Shown: in pieces, positions 1 through 6,860 of the stretch
Position numbering within the stretch: the first letter of the stretch is position 1
Layout: each line of letters opens with the position of its first letter
Assembly: GCA_964624765.1 (NCBI GenBank)
Contig: CAZUZO010000138.1
Location: forward strand, 1-8,722
Direction: 5' to 3'
DNA from: JAGTVB01 sp964624765
GTDB lineage: Bacteria > Pseudomonadota > Gammaproteobacteria > HK1
DNA length: 8,722 nucleotides
Translations under genes and position numbers: made by a program
Notes under the pieces: model-generated
Databases searched by the model: none
The model's input: the letters and a program-made list of their open reading frames with translations, nothing else
What the model was told of the DNA's origin: nothing

Positions 1-869
1 TGTTTGGAAACCCTCGGCTCAAGCCAGTCGGTTAGCCATGAGCTTGATCATGGCCCGATAAATCCAGGTTTCGCGGGTCGGCATCCGGCGCTCGTCATCC
101 TTGCTCAGACGGCGGCAGTGGTTAAGCCAGGAAAACGTGCGCTCGACCACCCAGCGCCGGGGCAACAAGACGAATCGGCGACGCTCCTTGGGGCGCAGGA
201 CAACCGACAAGCGGAAGCGGAAAAGGCCGGCAACCCACTCCACCCACCGTCCGGCATAGGCGCTATCGACCCCGATCATGCGCCGTTTCTTGCAGTGCCC
301 TGGCAAGCTGCGCAGGAGCAAGCGCGCCGTCGCGATCTTGGACACTCGCGGCGGTGACCCATACCCCCCGCAGCAGCCCCAACGTATCGGCCAGGATGTG
401 GCGCTTGCGTCCCTTGATCTGCTTGCCGGCGTCGTAACCCCGTTCACCCGGTGGGGCGGTTCCCTTGACACTTTGGCTGTCCAAACAGCCCGCGGTGGGG
501 GGCTTGTGACGCCCAAGCTTGCGGCGCAGCCGTGCCCGCAAGGTGTCGTGGAGGCGCACCCCGGTGCCATCGCGCCGCCCGCGGCGAAAGGAGTCGTACA
601 CGGCCGTCCACGGTGGAAAGTCCCGCGGCAGTTGGCGCCACTGACAGCCGGTCTTGAGGACGTAGAAGATCGCATTAAGAACTGGGCGCAGGCGCAATGT
701 GCGCGGGCGGCCCAGAAGGCATTCGGGCAGCAGGGGCCGGAGGGCGTTCCAGGCCCCGTCGCTGAGGTGACTGGGGTAGCGTTTCCGACGGTTTTTTTAC
801 GCATGTCGACCACTCCCGAGGAAAAACCTTCGATTAAACCCTCAACCGGCGACTTTCCAAACAGCTTCT
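1..869 (-). mobile_element. IS5-family insertion sequence, left end cut by window start
   Basis: The element is bounded by TGTTTGGAAA at 1-10 and its exact inverse at 854-863. On the right side the terminal motif continues outward to about 869, reading AGAAGCTGTTTGGAAA on the minus strand, so roughly six bases of the matching left end lie outside the window. Between the ends lies one transposase gene on the minus strand. Total length would be about 875 bp, normal for an IS5-family element. The target-site duplication cannot be read because the left flank is missing. The transposase frame is broken, so the copy is probably not autonomous unless the shifts are sequencing errors or are suppressed by ribosomal frameshifting. 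Confidence 0.85.
19..804 (-). pseudogene. IS5-family DDE transposase, two compensating frameshifts
   Basis: This gene would encode a DDE transposase of about 261 residues that cuts and rejoins the IS ends. Read with two frame changes it gives a normal IS5-family protein: start MRKK, then YPSHLSD, AIFYVLKTGCQWRQLPRDFPPW, a first Asp in CLDSQSVK, RGYDAGKQIKGRKRH, a second Asp in GVDSAYAG, and the catalytic Glu in RRWVVERTFSWL near the end. The first shift is in a run of seven A on the coding strand (792-798 on plus); eight A would join MRKK to the YPSHLSD frame. The second is near 321-328, where one extra base in a GC-rich run changes DRDGA into the frame of LLLRSLPG. The two shifts cancel, so the start and the C-terminus share one frame and only the middle third is displaced. 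All three catalytic residues survive in pieces. Programmed frameshifting is known in some IS5 subgroups, but two shifts make decay or base-calling error likelier. Stop TGA is at 19-21. Confidence 0.85.
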
Positions 870-1572
870 TATCTCCTTCCGCCGCGCTGCCGCCGAGCCC
901 TCGCGACACCTCTAGAGGCATAGCTAGATAGTATGGCTCTTCTGCCCGTCGCCACCGGTTGGCTTTACATATCGCGTTTGGTTGTTTCTCTCTGTGGTTT
1001 CTTGGCGTTGGTCATCGTTTCGGCCGTTTGATTGCGTTTGCCGTTGGGGCAGCCGACCTCGGGCCGCAAGGGACGCCGTGAAGACGTCCCTGTCGGCTTG
1101 GGTCCTGCATCCTTGCCGCACACACCCTTGCGCGCCCGGGATTCGGCTGCCGAAGGCTTGGGCGCCGAAAGGACGCCCCGAAGAGCAACTCTGACGAAAC
1201 GATGACCATGGCCGGTTTTTTATTGGAACTTGAATTTGCGCAGTGCCTCGCTTAACCAGGCTACTTGTAGAACGTGTTATGGCATCGAGCTTGCTACCCC
1301 GGTCATGCGGATACGTTGCAGGAGGGGCTTAGCGAATTGCCATACGTTCCAGCACCAAAGCGTGGCTGACAGTCAGATCCGCACCTGTTGTCATGTCTGG
1401 CTATCAGCTCCATACGCGTTGGCCTAACGTGATAAGGGAGTAATTGGGACGATGCTTTGGATGGGCGAGCACAAGGTGAGGATCTAACCAAACAGATGCG
1501 TTTGCCTCGGAGCTTCGCCCGGGGTTTCGAGTGTTCAATGCTTCTTATCGCCACCTCTTTGGACCCTTACCG
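870..1572. other. Gene-poor region upstream of the secretion operon
   Basis: No open frame here resembles a known protein. Short frames on both strands (for example 924-1121, 1012-1209 and 1230-1427) have low-complexity, Arg/Pro-rich translations typical of shadow frames across structured DNA. The notable content is the inverted-repeat element at 1009-1208, listed separately. From 1209 to about 1530 I see nothing recognisable. This part must hold the promoter of the secretion operon if that operon is transcribed on its own, but no good -35/-10 pair stands out. Confidence 0.6.
1009..1208. repeat. 200-bp nested inverted-repeat element (MITE-like)
   Basis: The outer arms are TGGTCATCGTTTCG (1009-1022) and its perfect inverse CGAAACGATGACCA (1195-1208). 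Inside, GGCAGCCGA (1048-1056) pairs with TCGGCTGCC (1143-1151), and CGGGC plus CGCAAGGG (1060-1072) pairs with CCCTTGCG, one bulged base and GCCCG (1125-1138). Two local hairpins also form: AGGGACG/CGTCCCT (1069-1075 with 1085-1091, 9-nt loop) and GGGCGCC/GGACGCCC around a GAAA loop (1160-1178). The arms are collinear, so the whole unit can fold as one long imperfect cruciform. This fits a small non-autonomous element or an intergenic palindromic repeat; no target-site duplication is evident. A structured RNA is a less supported alternative. Confidence 0.6.
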
Positions 1573-3738
1573 ATGAGTCAGCTTTCAGCGATCAGCATGT
1601 GTGCGAGTTTCCCACACACCACGATTCAGTGCCTCACCGCTATCGCCCAGCATCACGGTTTGCAGGTGAATCCAGAATGGCTGATTCAACAATACGCACT
1701 TGCCGCAGAAGACCCGTCGCCGGCCGTTTTGCTGCGTATCGCTTCAGACCTTGGGTTGAAGGCTAAGGTCCAAGAACTTTCCTGGGAAGGTCTTCTTGCG
1801 CAACGTGGAACCTTCCCGATGCTGGCACGCATGGTCGATGGTAGTAGTGTGATTATCGTAGGCGTTCGGGTTGAGGGGGCTGGTAAGGTGGCAGTGCTCG
1901 ACCCGCTCGACAACCTGGGCACCGTGGTATTGCTGGATCGGGAGCAGTTCTGCAATAGGTGGGACGGTAGCGTTGTTTTTCTCAAACGTCATCATTCACT
2001 TGCCGATCCGAAACAGCCCTTTGGCCTGCGTTGGTTCATACCCGAGATTCTGAAGCAAAGAACTGCTTTCAGGGACATTGCTATTACCGCCATTACGCTG
2101 CATTTCCTTGCCATGGCGTCCCCTATTTTTCTCCAACTGGTCATAGACAAAGTTCTGGTTCATCAACTCACCTCCACCCTTTGGGTGCTGGCGGCCGGTA
2201 TTTTCTTGGCCTTGATATTCGAGGCAATCTTCGGCTTTCTGCGCCAGTTGTTGACGCTGGCGGCTACCAACAAGATTGACATGCGACTTACGCGTCGCAC
2301 TTTCGCACATCTATTGTCCTTACCCATCGACTACTTCGAAACCAACTCCGCGGGCGTTGTCGTTCGCCACATTCAGCAGCTGGAGCGTATTCGCCAATTT
2401 CTTACCGGACGCCTTTTCTTTACTGCTTTGGACGCGACAGCGCTTTTTGTGTTTTTGCCAATCCTGTTCACCTACTCGGCGAAGCTTGCCACCATCACAC
2501 TGCTTTTCGCGCTCGTGATCGGGGCAGTAGTGGCTGCATTGGTGCCTACTTTCCAGCGTCGGCTGAAAGAACTCTACGCCGCCGAGGGAAGGCGTCAGGC
2601 TCTGTTGGTGGAAACCATACATGGCATGCGCACTGTCAAGGCGCTAGCGATTGAGCCATCACAGCGACGCGTCTGGGATCAGCGCTCGGCAGAAGCCATC
2701 ACATCACATTTTCGCGTCGGACACCTAAGCATCACGGCGAGCGCGATGACGAGCTTCCTAGAAAAGCTCATGCCTGTGACGATTATCGTCATGGGCGCCC
2801 ACGACGTGTTCGATCAGAGTCTGACGGTGGGCGCTCTGATCGCTTTCCAAATCATCTCGGGACGTGTTGTGTCGCCCTTGGTGCAGATCGTCGGCCTTGT
2901 CAATGAATATCAAGAGACCGCATTGTCGGTCCGCATGCTAGGCGAGATCATGAACCGGCCCCCTGAGGGGCGTGCCGGGCCAGGTGGATTGCGGCCGCAG
3001 CTCGGCGGGGAGATCAGTTTCGAGGACGTGACGTTTCGCTACCCCGGAGCCAGCGTGGCGGCGTTGGATCGGGCACGGTTCAAGATCCGCGCGGGGGCCG
3101 TGGTCGGTATCGTGGGGCGCAGTGGCTCTGGCAAGACTACGCTCACTAAACTGATCCAGGGGCTCTATAGCGTGCAGGAAGGGATCATCCGCTTTGACGG
3201 GACCGATGCCCGGGAAATCGACCTTGCGCACCTGCGTCGTCAGATCGGGGTGGTATTGCAGGAGAATTTCCTGTTCCGTGGGACGGTGCGCGAGAACATC
3301 GCGGCGACCAAACCCGATGCCTCCTTCGAAGAGATCGTGGCGGTAGCTGAGGCGGCTGGCGCCGTTGAGTTCATCGAGCGTTTGCCCCAGGGATACGACA
3401 CGCTGCTCGAAGAAAATGCGGCCAATCTGAGTGGGGGGCAAAAGCAACGCCTCTCCATAGCGCGTGCCCTCTTGCCCAAACCTCGCGTCCTCATTCTCGA
3501 TGAGGCGGCAAGCGCCCTGGATCCCGAAAGTGAGGCAATCTTCATCCGCAACTTGGCACGCATCGCAGTAGGCCGCACTGTGGTCATGATTTCCCATCGC
3601 CTTTCCACGTTAGTGAAGGCGGACGCCATTCTCGTCATGCAGCACGGGCGTCTAGTGGATAGCGGTCGTCACACGGAATTGCTGGCCCGCTGTGCAACGT
3701 ATCGACAGCTATGGAATCAACAAACAAGTCACCTGTAG
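1573..3738 (+). CDS. Type I secretion ABC transporter, HlyB type with degenerate C39 domain
   Basis: This inner-membrane ATP-driven exporter would send an unfolded substrate from cytosol to exterior through a type I channel. From ATG 1573 (721 residues) the order is: C39-like domain about 10-125; an export membrane domain about 145-430, including the HlyB-like stretches SPIFLQLVIDKVLVH and LLSLPIDYFET; and a nucleotide-binding domain about 480-715 with Walker A GRSGSGKTT (515-523), signature LSGGQKQR (619-626), Walker B LILDE (640-644) and switch His675. Aligned with E. coli HlyB from memory, the protease Cys position is Thr16 and the His position is Ser92, so the N-terminal domain should bind substrate rather than cleave a leader. 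I prefer ATG 1573 (GGA nine bases upstream) to GTG 1531, which would add 14 residues; ATG 1597 is also possible. The gene overlaps the fusion-protein gene by 28 nt, indicating one operon. The substrate is unknown. Confidence 0.93.
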   Translation: MSQLSAISMCASFPHTTIQCLTAIAQHHGLQVNPEWLIQQYALAAEDPSPAVLLRIASDLGLKAKVQELSWEGLLAQRGTFPMLARMVDGSSVIIVGVRVEGAGKVAVLDPLDNLGTVVLLDREQFCNRWDGSVVFLKRHHSLADPKQPFGLRWFIPEILKQRTAFRDIAITAITLHFLAMASPIFLQLVIDKVLVHQLTSTLWVLAAGIFLALIFEAIFGFLRQLLTLAATNKIDMRLTRRTFAHLLSLPIDYFETNSAGVVVRHIQQLERIRQFLTGRLFFTALDATALFVFLPILFTYSAKLATITLLFALVIGAVVAALVPTFQRRLKELYAAEGRRQALLVETIHGMRTVKALAIEPSQRRVWDQRSAEAITSHFRVGHLSITASAMTSFLEKLMPVTIIVMGAHDVFDQSLTVGALIAFQIISGRVVSPLVQIVGLVNEYQETALSVRMLGEIMNRPPEGRAGPGGLRPQLGGEISFEDVTFRYPGASVAALDRARFKIRAGAVVGIVGRSGSGKTTLTKLIQGLYSVQEGIIRFDGTDAREIDLAHLRRQIGVVLQENFLFRGTVRENIAATKPDASFEEIVAVAEAAGAVEFIERLPQGYDTLLEENAANLSGGQKQRLSIARALLPKPRVLILDEAASALDPESEAIFIRNLARIAVGRTVVMISHRLSTLVKADAILVMQHGRLVDSGRHTELLARCATYRQLWNQQTSHL

Positions 3739-5099
3739 GGCCGGCACCAACTTCGAAGACTGAAACAGACGCGACGTTCGTCGAGTTTCTTCCAGACGCG
3801 GACGAGCTGGAGCGCCGACCTTTACCTCGCACGGCTCGACTCACTCTGTACGTGCTGTTAACGATGCTGCTGTGTTTCTTGTCTTGGGCTATTGTTTTCG
3901 ATCTAGACCGAGTCGTCGTGGCGCGCGGGCGTCTGGTTACACCCTTGCCGAACATCGTTATCCAACCGCTGGAGACGTCGATCATTCAGAGCCTCGATGT
4001 CCGTATAGGTCAAGTCGTGAAAAAAAGCGAGCCTTTGGCAACGCTGGATCCTACCTTTGCCGAGGCGGATCAGAGTCAGCTCCGAACACGCTTACAAAGC
4101 CTGCATACCGAGTCTCAGCGACTCGAGGCCGAACTCGCGGGTCAGCCAACCTCTGGCGGAGGCAAAGCCGATGCAGATGCTCAGCTCCAAGCTCAGCTGG
4201 CTGCCGAGCGAGAAGCCTACTACGAAGCGCAGTTGGCCAAGATGGAGGAAATCGTCGCTGGCCTACACGCGGCGATTGAGACCAATGACCGGGATCAAAA
4301 GTTGTTGGCGGGGCGCGTCAAGTCCCTGCAACAAATTGAAGCGATGCAGGAAGAACTGGTCGCTAGGCGCGTGGGTGCGCAGGTTGCGTTGCTGGAGGCT
4401 CAGGAACGACGGTTAGGGGTCGAGCGCGAAATGCAACTCGTCAGGAATCGTGCGCAGGAGTTGCAACGCGAGCTGGCCGCAGCCGAAGCGGAGAAAGTTG
4501 CATTTGTTAAGGGCTGGCGTCAGAAAACGATGGAGGACCTGCTGTCTACGATGCGAGACAGAGAGGCGGTCAGTGAACAACTGCAAAAGGCCAATAAGCG
4601 CCAGAAGCTAGTGACCTTGACATCACCTACCGATGCCGTGGTGCTTGATATTGCCAAACGCTCTCAGGGGTCAGTTGTCAAGGAAGCCGAGCCATTGTTT
4701 ACCTTGGTTCCTCTAGACGCCGAGCTGGAAGCCGAGGTGCAGATCGATTCCGCAGACGTCGGCTACGCAAAAGTGGGCGATGTTGCCCACCTAAAGCTGG
4801 ACGCCTATCCGTTCCAGCGGCATGGCGCGCTGCCAGCGCGAGTAAGTACCATAAGTGAAGATGCCTTCCGGCGCGAGAGCGCGGCGGATCCCTCGTCCCT
4901 TAGACCGGGGATGGATGCTTTTTTCCTGAGTCGGATCGAGTTGGACAAGCCGCTCCAATTGAGGAATCTGCCAGAGCACGCGAGACTGTTGCCTGGCATG
5001 ACGTTGACGGCGCAAATTGTAGTGGGAAAACGCTCTGTGATCTCGTACCTCTTGTGGCCACTCACAAGGACGCTAGACGAAGCGCTACGAGAACCTTAG
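3711..5099 (+). CDS. HlyD-family type I secretion membrane fusion protein
   Basis: This is the periplasmic adaptor that links the ABC transporter to an outer-membrane TolC-like channel. The 462 residues show a short cytosolic N-terminus, one membrane helix at about 44-63 (LTLYVLLTMLLCFLSWAIVF), a first lipoyl half at about 80-112 (IQPLETSIIQSLDVRIGQVV), a long Gln/Glu/Ala-rich coiled coil at about 115-300, the second lipoyl half at 302-334 (LTSPTDAVVLDIAKRSQGSV), and a beta-barrel part ending in LLPGMTLTAQIVVGKRSVIS and YLLWPLTRTLDEALREP. This C-terminal signature is typical of type I adaptors of the HlyD/LapC kind rather than RND adaptors. The start ATG lies inside the end of the transporter gene (28-nt overlap), consistent with translational coupling; no strong ribosome binding site is visible. 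The stop TAG overlaps an IS-end-like motif (5098-5118), but the C-terminus looks complete. No outer-membrane partner gene follows. Confidence 0.94.
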   Translation: MESTNKSPVGPAPTSKTETDATFVEFLPDADELERRPLPRTARLTLYVLLTMLLCFLSWAIVFDLDRVVVARGRLVTPLPNIVIQPLETSIIQSLDVRIGQVVKKSEPLATLDPTFAEADQSQLRTRLQSLHTESQRLEAELAGQPTSGGGKADADAQLQAQLAAEREAYYEAQLAKMEEIVAGLHAAIETNDRDQKLLAGRVKSLQQIEAMQEELVARRVGAQVALLEAQERRLGVEREMQLVRNRAQELQRELAAAEAEKVAFVKGWRQKTMEDLLSTMRDREAVSEQLQKANKRQKLVTLTSPTDAVVLDIAKRSQGSVVKEAEPLFTLVPLDAELEAEVQIDSADVGYAKVGDVAHLKLDAYPFQRHGALPARVSTISEDAFRRESAADPSSLRPGMDAFFLSRIELDKPLQLRNLPEHARLLPGMTLTAQIVVGKRSVISYLLWPLTRTLDEALREP

Positions 5100-5118
5100 A
5101 AGCTGTTTTAAAAAATGT
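5098..5118 (+). repeat. IS-end-like motif AGAAGCTGTTTTAAAA, overlapping hlyD-like stop
   Basis: AGAAGCTGTTTT followed by six A and TGT lies directly on the stop codon of the fusion-protein gene. It is nearly identical to 8611-8630 (one A fewer there) and shares AGAAGCTGTTT with the right terminus of the IS5 element at 854-869. I read it as a solo or decayed terminus of a related mobile element. No inverted partner is visible between here and 5717. Confidence 0.5.
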
Positions 5119-5449
5119 GCAGGAGGCCGAAGTTTGGCGTTGATACTGCGGCTCACCCCCAATAGGGTGTTGGACCGGCAACTGGTGGCCAATCAATCCT
5201 CGATTGAGAGGCAGAGGAGTGTCGCAGCTGCTGTTATGGGACGGCTAAGGGGACGGTTCAATGGGTGCGTACCTCCTACAATGGCGTTTCGGTGGTTTTC
5301 CAAGGCATGATCTCGATCACGGTCTTTTCCGGCCTGGCCAGATGTCGGTCACGGCGCTGCTAGTTCATGATACGGATCTCTGTCGCTGACCGGTTCGCCA
5401 ACTGTCGTGCTTGGGCGTGTGTAATGGCACTTGATGCGGTCCTAACTAT
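5119..5449. other. Degraded intergenic sequence between secretion operon and IS110 relic
   Basis: No frame longer than about 40 codons looks coding. Two weak hairpins occur: CACCC/GGGTG (5154-5158 with 5165-5169) and TCAATC/GATTGA (5193-5207). Neither is followed by a T-run, so I do not call a terminator for the operon. The stretch probably derives from decayed mobile DNA, given the IS-end-like motif on its left and the IS110 relic on its right. Confidence 0.45.
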
Positions 5450-5661
5450 TCACCTGCTCCAATTACGGCGTGGGCGGGGGCCACCTTGAAAAATGAGCTT
5501 AAGGGCTACGAACCGATTGACGGATTGCTCGAGGTGAGCGAAAAATTCCCGGACTTTGCTGCGCTGGGGGCGGATCTTCTTCACCGGCTTGCCTGTTCAT
5601 CAACCCCATCGATCTGAAACACCCGCTTGGCCCGATCGAGCCCGACGCGCATAATTCTCAT
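5450..5661 (-). pseudogene. IS110-family transposase N-terminal relic, frameshifted
   Basis: On the minus strand, ATG at 5661 opens MRIMRVGLDRAKRVFQIDGV, the classic N-terminus of an IS110-family DEDD recombinase, with the first catalytic Asp in VGLD. This frame stops at TGA 5581-5583 after 26 residues. The next frame, overlapping at 5584, continues with VKKIRPQRSKVREFFAHLEQ, which matches the family's following segment (usually a Val/Arg-Lys-rich stretch, then FFA.L.P). Similarity fades at about 5525, where the family's CLIGMEAC motif should appear. That frame ends at TGA 5450-5452. Only about 45 of the usual 300-odd residues remain, so the copy is dead. It is too short and too broken to be found as a single frame. 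The relic starts 56 bases from the divergent cation-efflux gene, so its old promoter side faces that gene. Confidence 0.75.
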
Positions 5662-5717
5662 CTGGATTCCACTTCTTCACTGATTGGTGAAAACACACCT
5701 CGGATCGAGCACAGACG

Positions 5718-6710
5718 ATGCCGCAAGAGGAGGGGGAGTCCATACCATTGTCAGAGGCTCAAAGACAACTGCGCTGCCGTATGGGCACTTCGGCGCCATC
5801 GATTCCCCCTTCTTATAGCCGTGCTGCAGCACACCGCCAGGTGAAGAGAGTTCTCTGGTGGGTGTTGGGACTGAACATGCTGGTGGCCGCTGCCAAGATA
5901 ACCGTGGGGATGGCAACCGGTGCCATCAGCATGATCGCCGATGGCTTTCATTCCGCGCTCGATGGCTTTTCCAACGTCATTGCGCTCATCGGCCTGTCAT
6001 GGGCGCGGCGCCCTCCCGATCGGGATCACCCCTACGGGCACGCGAAGTTTGAGACGGTTGCTATTTTTGTCATTGGCTTGTTACTGCTGATGGCGAGCTG
6101 GAACGTGCTAACGAGCGCCTATAATCGAATCATGATAGGCGGTGCGCCGCAGGTGACCGTCATCAGCTTCTCGGTGATGGCGCTCACCTTGGTGATCAAT
6201 TACGCGGTCACCACTTACGAGAGCCGGCAGGGGCGGCGACTAAAGAGCAATATCCTGTTGGCGGATGCGGCCCATACGCGCTCCGATATATTGGTGTCCT
6301 TATCGGTGATGGCCGGTCTTGTGGCCATCCGGCTTGGCTGGGATTGGGTGGATGCCACAGTGGCGCTGCTGATCATGGCGTTCATCGCCTACACCGGCTG
6401 GCAGATTATTCGTCGGGCATCGGGTGTGCTGCTCGACAGTGCGGTGCTTGATCCCAAGGCCGTCGAAGGCATCGCCCTCACGGTCGAGGGTATTGTTTCC
6501 TGTCACCGAATTCGAAGCCGCGGCACCGATGACAAGATCTATTTGGATATGCATGTTCAAGTGGACGGACAGTTGCCACTTGCGGAGGCTCATCGACTCG
6601 GCCATGAAGTGGAAAGGTTGGTCAAGCGGGAGCTTGGCGTCAGCGATGTAATGGTGCATGTAGAGCCCACTGACCCGATGTTGCATGACCCTCCTCAGAC
6701 GTGCCGGTAA
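5718..6710 (+). CDS. Cation diffusion facilitator (CDF) family metal exporter, Zn-type motifs
   Basis: This inner-membrane antiporter would export a divalent metal ion, probably Zn2+, in exchange for protons and would act as a dimer. The 330 residues hold about six membrane helices between residues 43 and 235 and a C-terminal cytosolic domain at about 240-318. The transport site is visible as HxxxD in helix 2 (H78-D82, in ADGFHSALDG) and HxxxD in helix 5 (H186-D190, in DAAHTRSD). In CDF classifications the His/Asp pairing in both helices goes with zinc, while DxxxD in both goes with manganese. The HPYGHAKFE loop (104-112) and C-terminal His279, His292 and His315 fit dimer-interface and cytosolic metal sites. 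The first 40 residues are a poorly conserved extension. ATG 5718 has only a weak upstream GAG, and ATG 5781 (residue 22) is an alternative start. The gene stands alone, facing the PhaC-like gene tail to tail. Confidence 0.92.
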   Translation: MPQEEGESIPLSEAQRQLRCRMGTSAPSIPPSYSRAAAHRQVKRVLWWVLGLNMLVAAAKITVGMATGAISMIADGFHSALDGFSNVIALIGLSWARRPPDRDHPYGHAKFETVAIFVIGLLLLMASWNVLTSAYNRIMIGGAPQVTVISFSVMALTLVINYAVTTYESRQGRRLKSNILLADAAHTRSDILVSLSVMAGLVAIRLGWDWVDATVALLIMAFIAYTGWQIIRRASGVLLDSAVLDPKAVEGIALTVEGIVSCHRIRSRGTDDKIYLDMHVQVDGQLPLAEAHRLGHEVERLVKRELGVSDVMVHVEPTDPMLHDPPQTCR

Positions 6711-6803
6711 GAACGACGTCCCTTGCCATTGCCGCGCCCGAGAAAAACGAGCCTCTGCCCTCCTGCGAGGGATCAACCGGTGGCCAAGCGATGACCAGGA
6801 CTC

Positions 6804-6836
6804 TCACAAATAGGAAGGGGCACCCAAGGGCGCCCC
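6804..6836 (-). terminator. Intrinsic terminator of the PhaC-like gene
   Basis: Read on the minus strand, GGGGCGCC, loop CUUG and GGUGCCCC (6817-6836) form an 8-bp stem with one G-U pair. It is followed by the T-rich tail TTCCTATTTGTGAG down to about 6804. It lies 24 bases past the PhaC-like stop codon. On the plus strand the same hairpin has an A-C mismatch and no T-run, so it would serve the cation-efflux gene poorly. Confidence 0.75.
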
Positions 6837-6860
6837 TCCCGGAACGCGGTGGTCCAACCG

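Noticed and set aside
909..918. Perfect palindrome CCTCTAGAGG
   Set aside because: A ten-base palindrome is expected by chance in this length and has no supporting context.
805..921. Minus-strand extension of the transposase frame upstream of MRKK
   Set aside because: It crosses the IS right terminus (854-869), and its translation (MPLEVSRGLGGSAAEGDKKL...) has no family similarity; ATG 804 is the natural start.
278..931. Plus-strand open frame of 217 codons
   Set aside because: It is an antisense shadow of the GC-rich IS5 transposase; the translation has no recognisable domain.
924..1209. Small minus- and plus-strand frames over the structured region
   Set aside because: Arg/Pro-rich translations follow from the palindromic GC-rich DNA; there is no ribosome binding site and no family resemblance.
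1230..1427. 65-codon plus-strand frame
   Set aside because: Its composition is unlike the neighbouring genes, it has no domain and no clear ribosome binding site.
2938..3597. 219-codon minus-strand frame within the ABC transporter
   Set aside because: It is antisense to a well-conserved nucleotide-binding domain; a shadow frame.
5154..5169. Possible terminator after the secretion operon (CACCC/GGGTG)
   Set aside because: The stem is only five pairs and no T-run follows on the plus strand.
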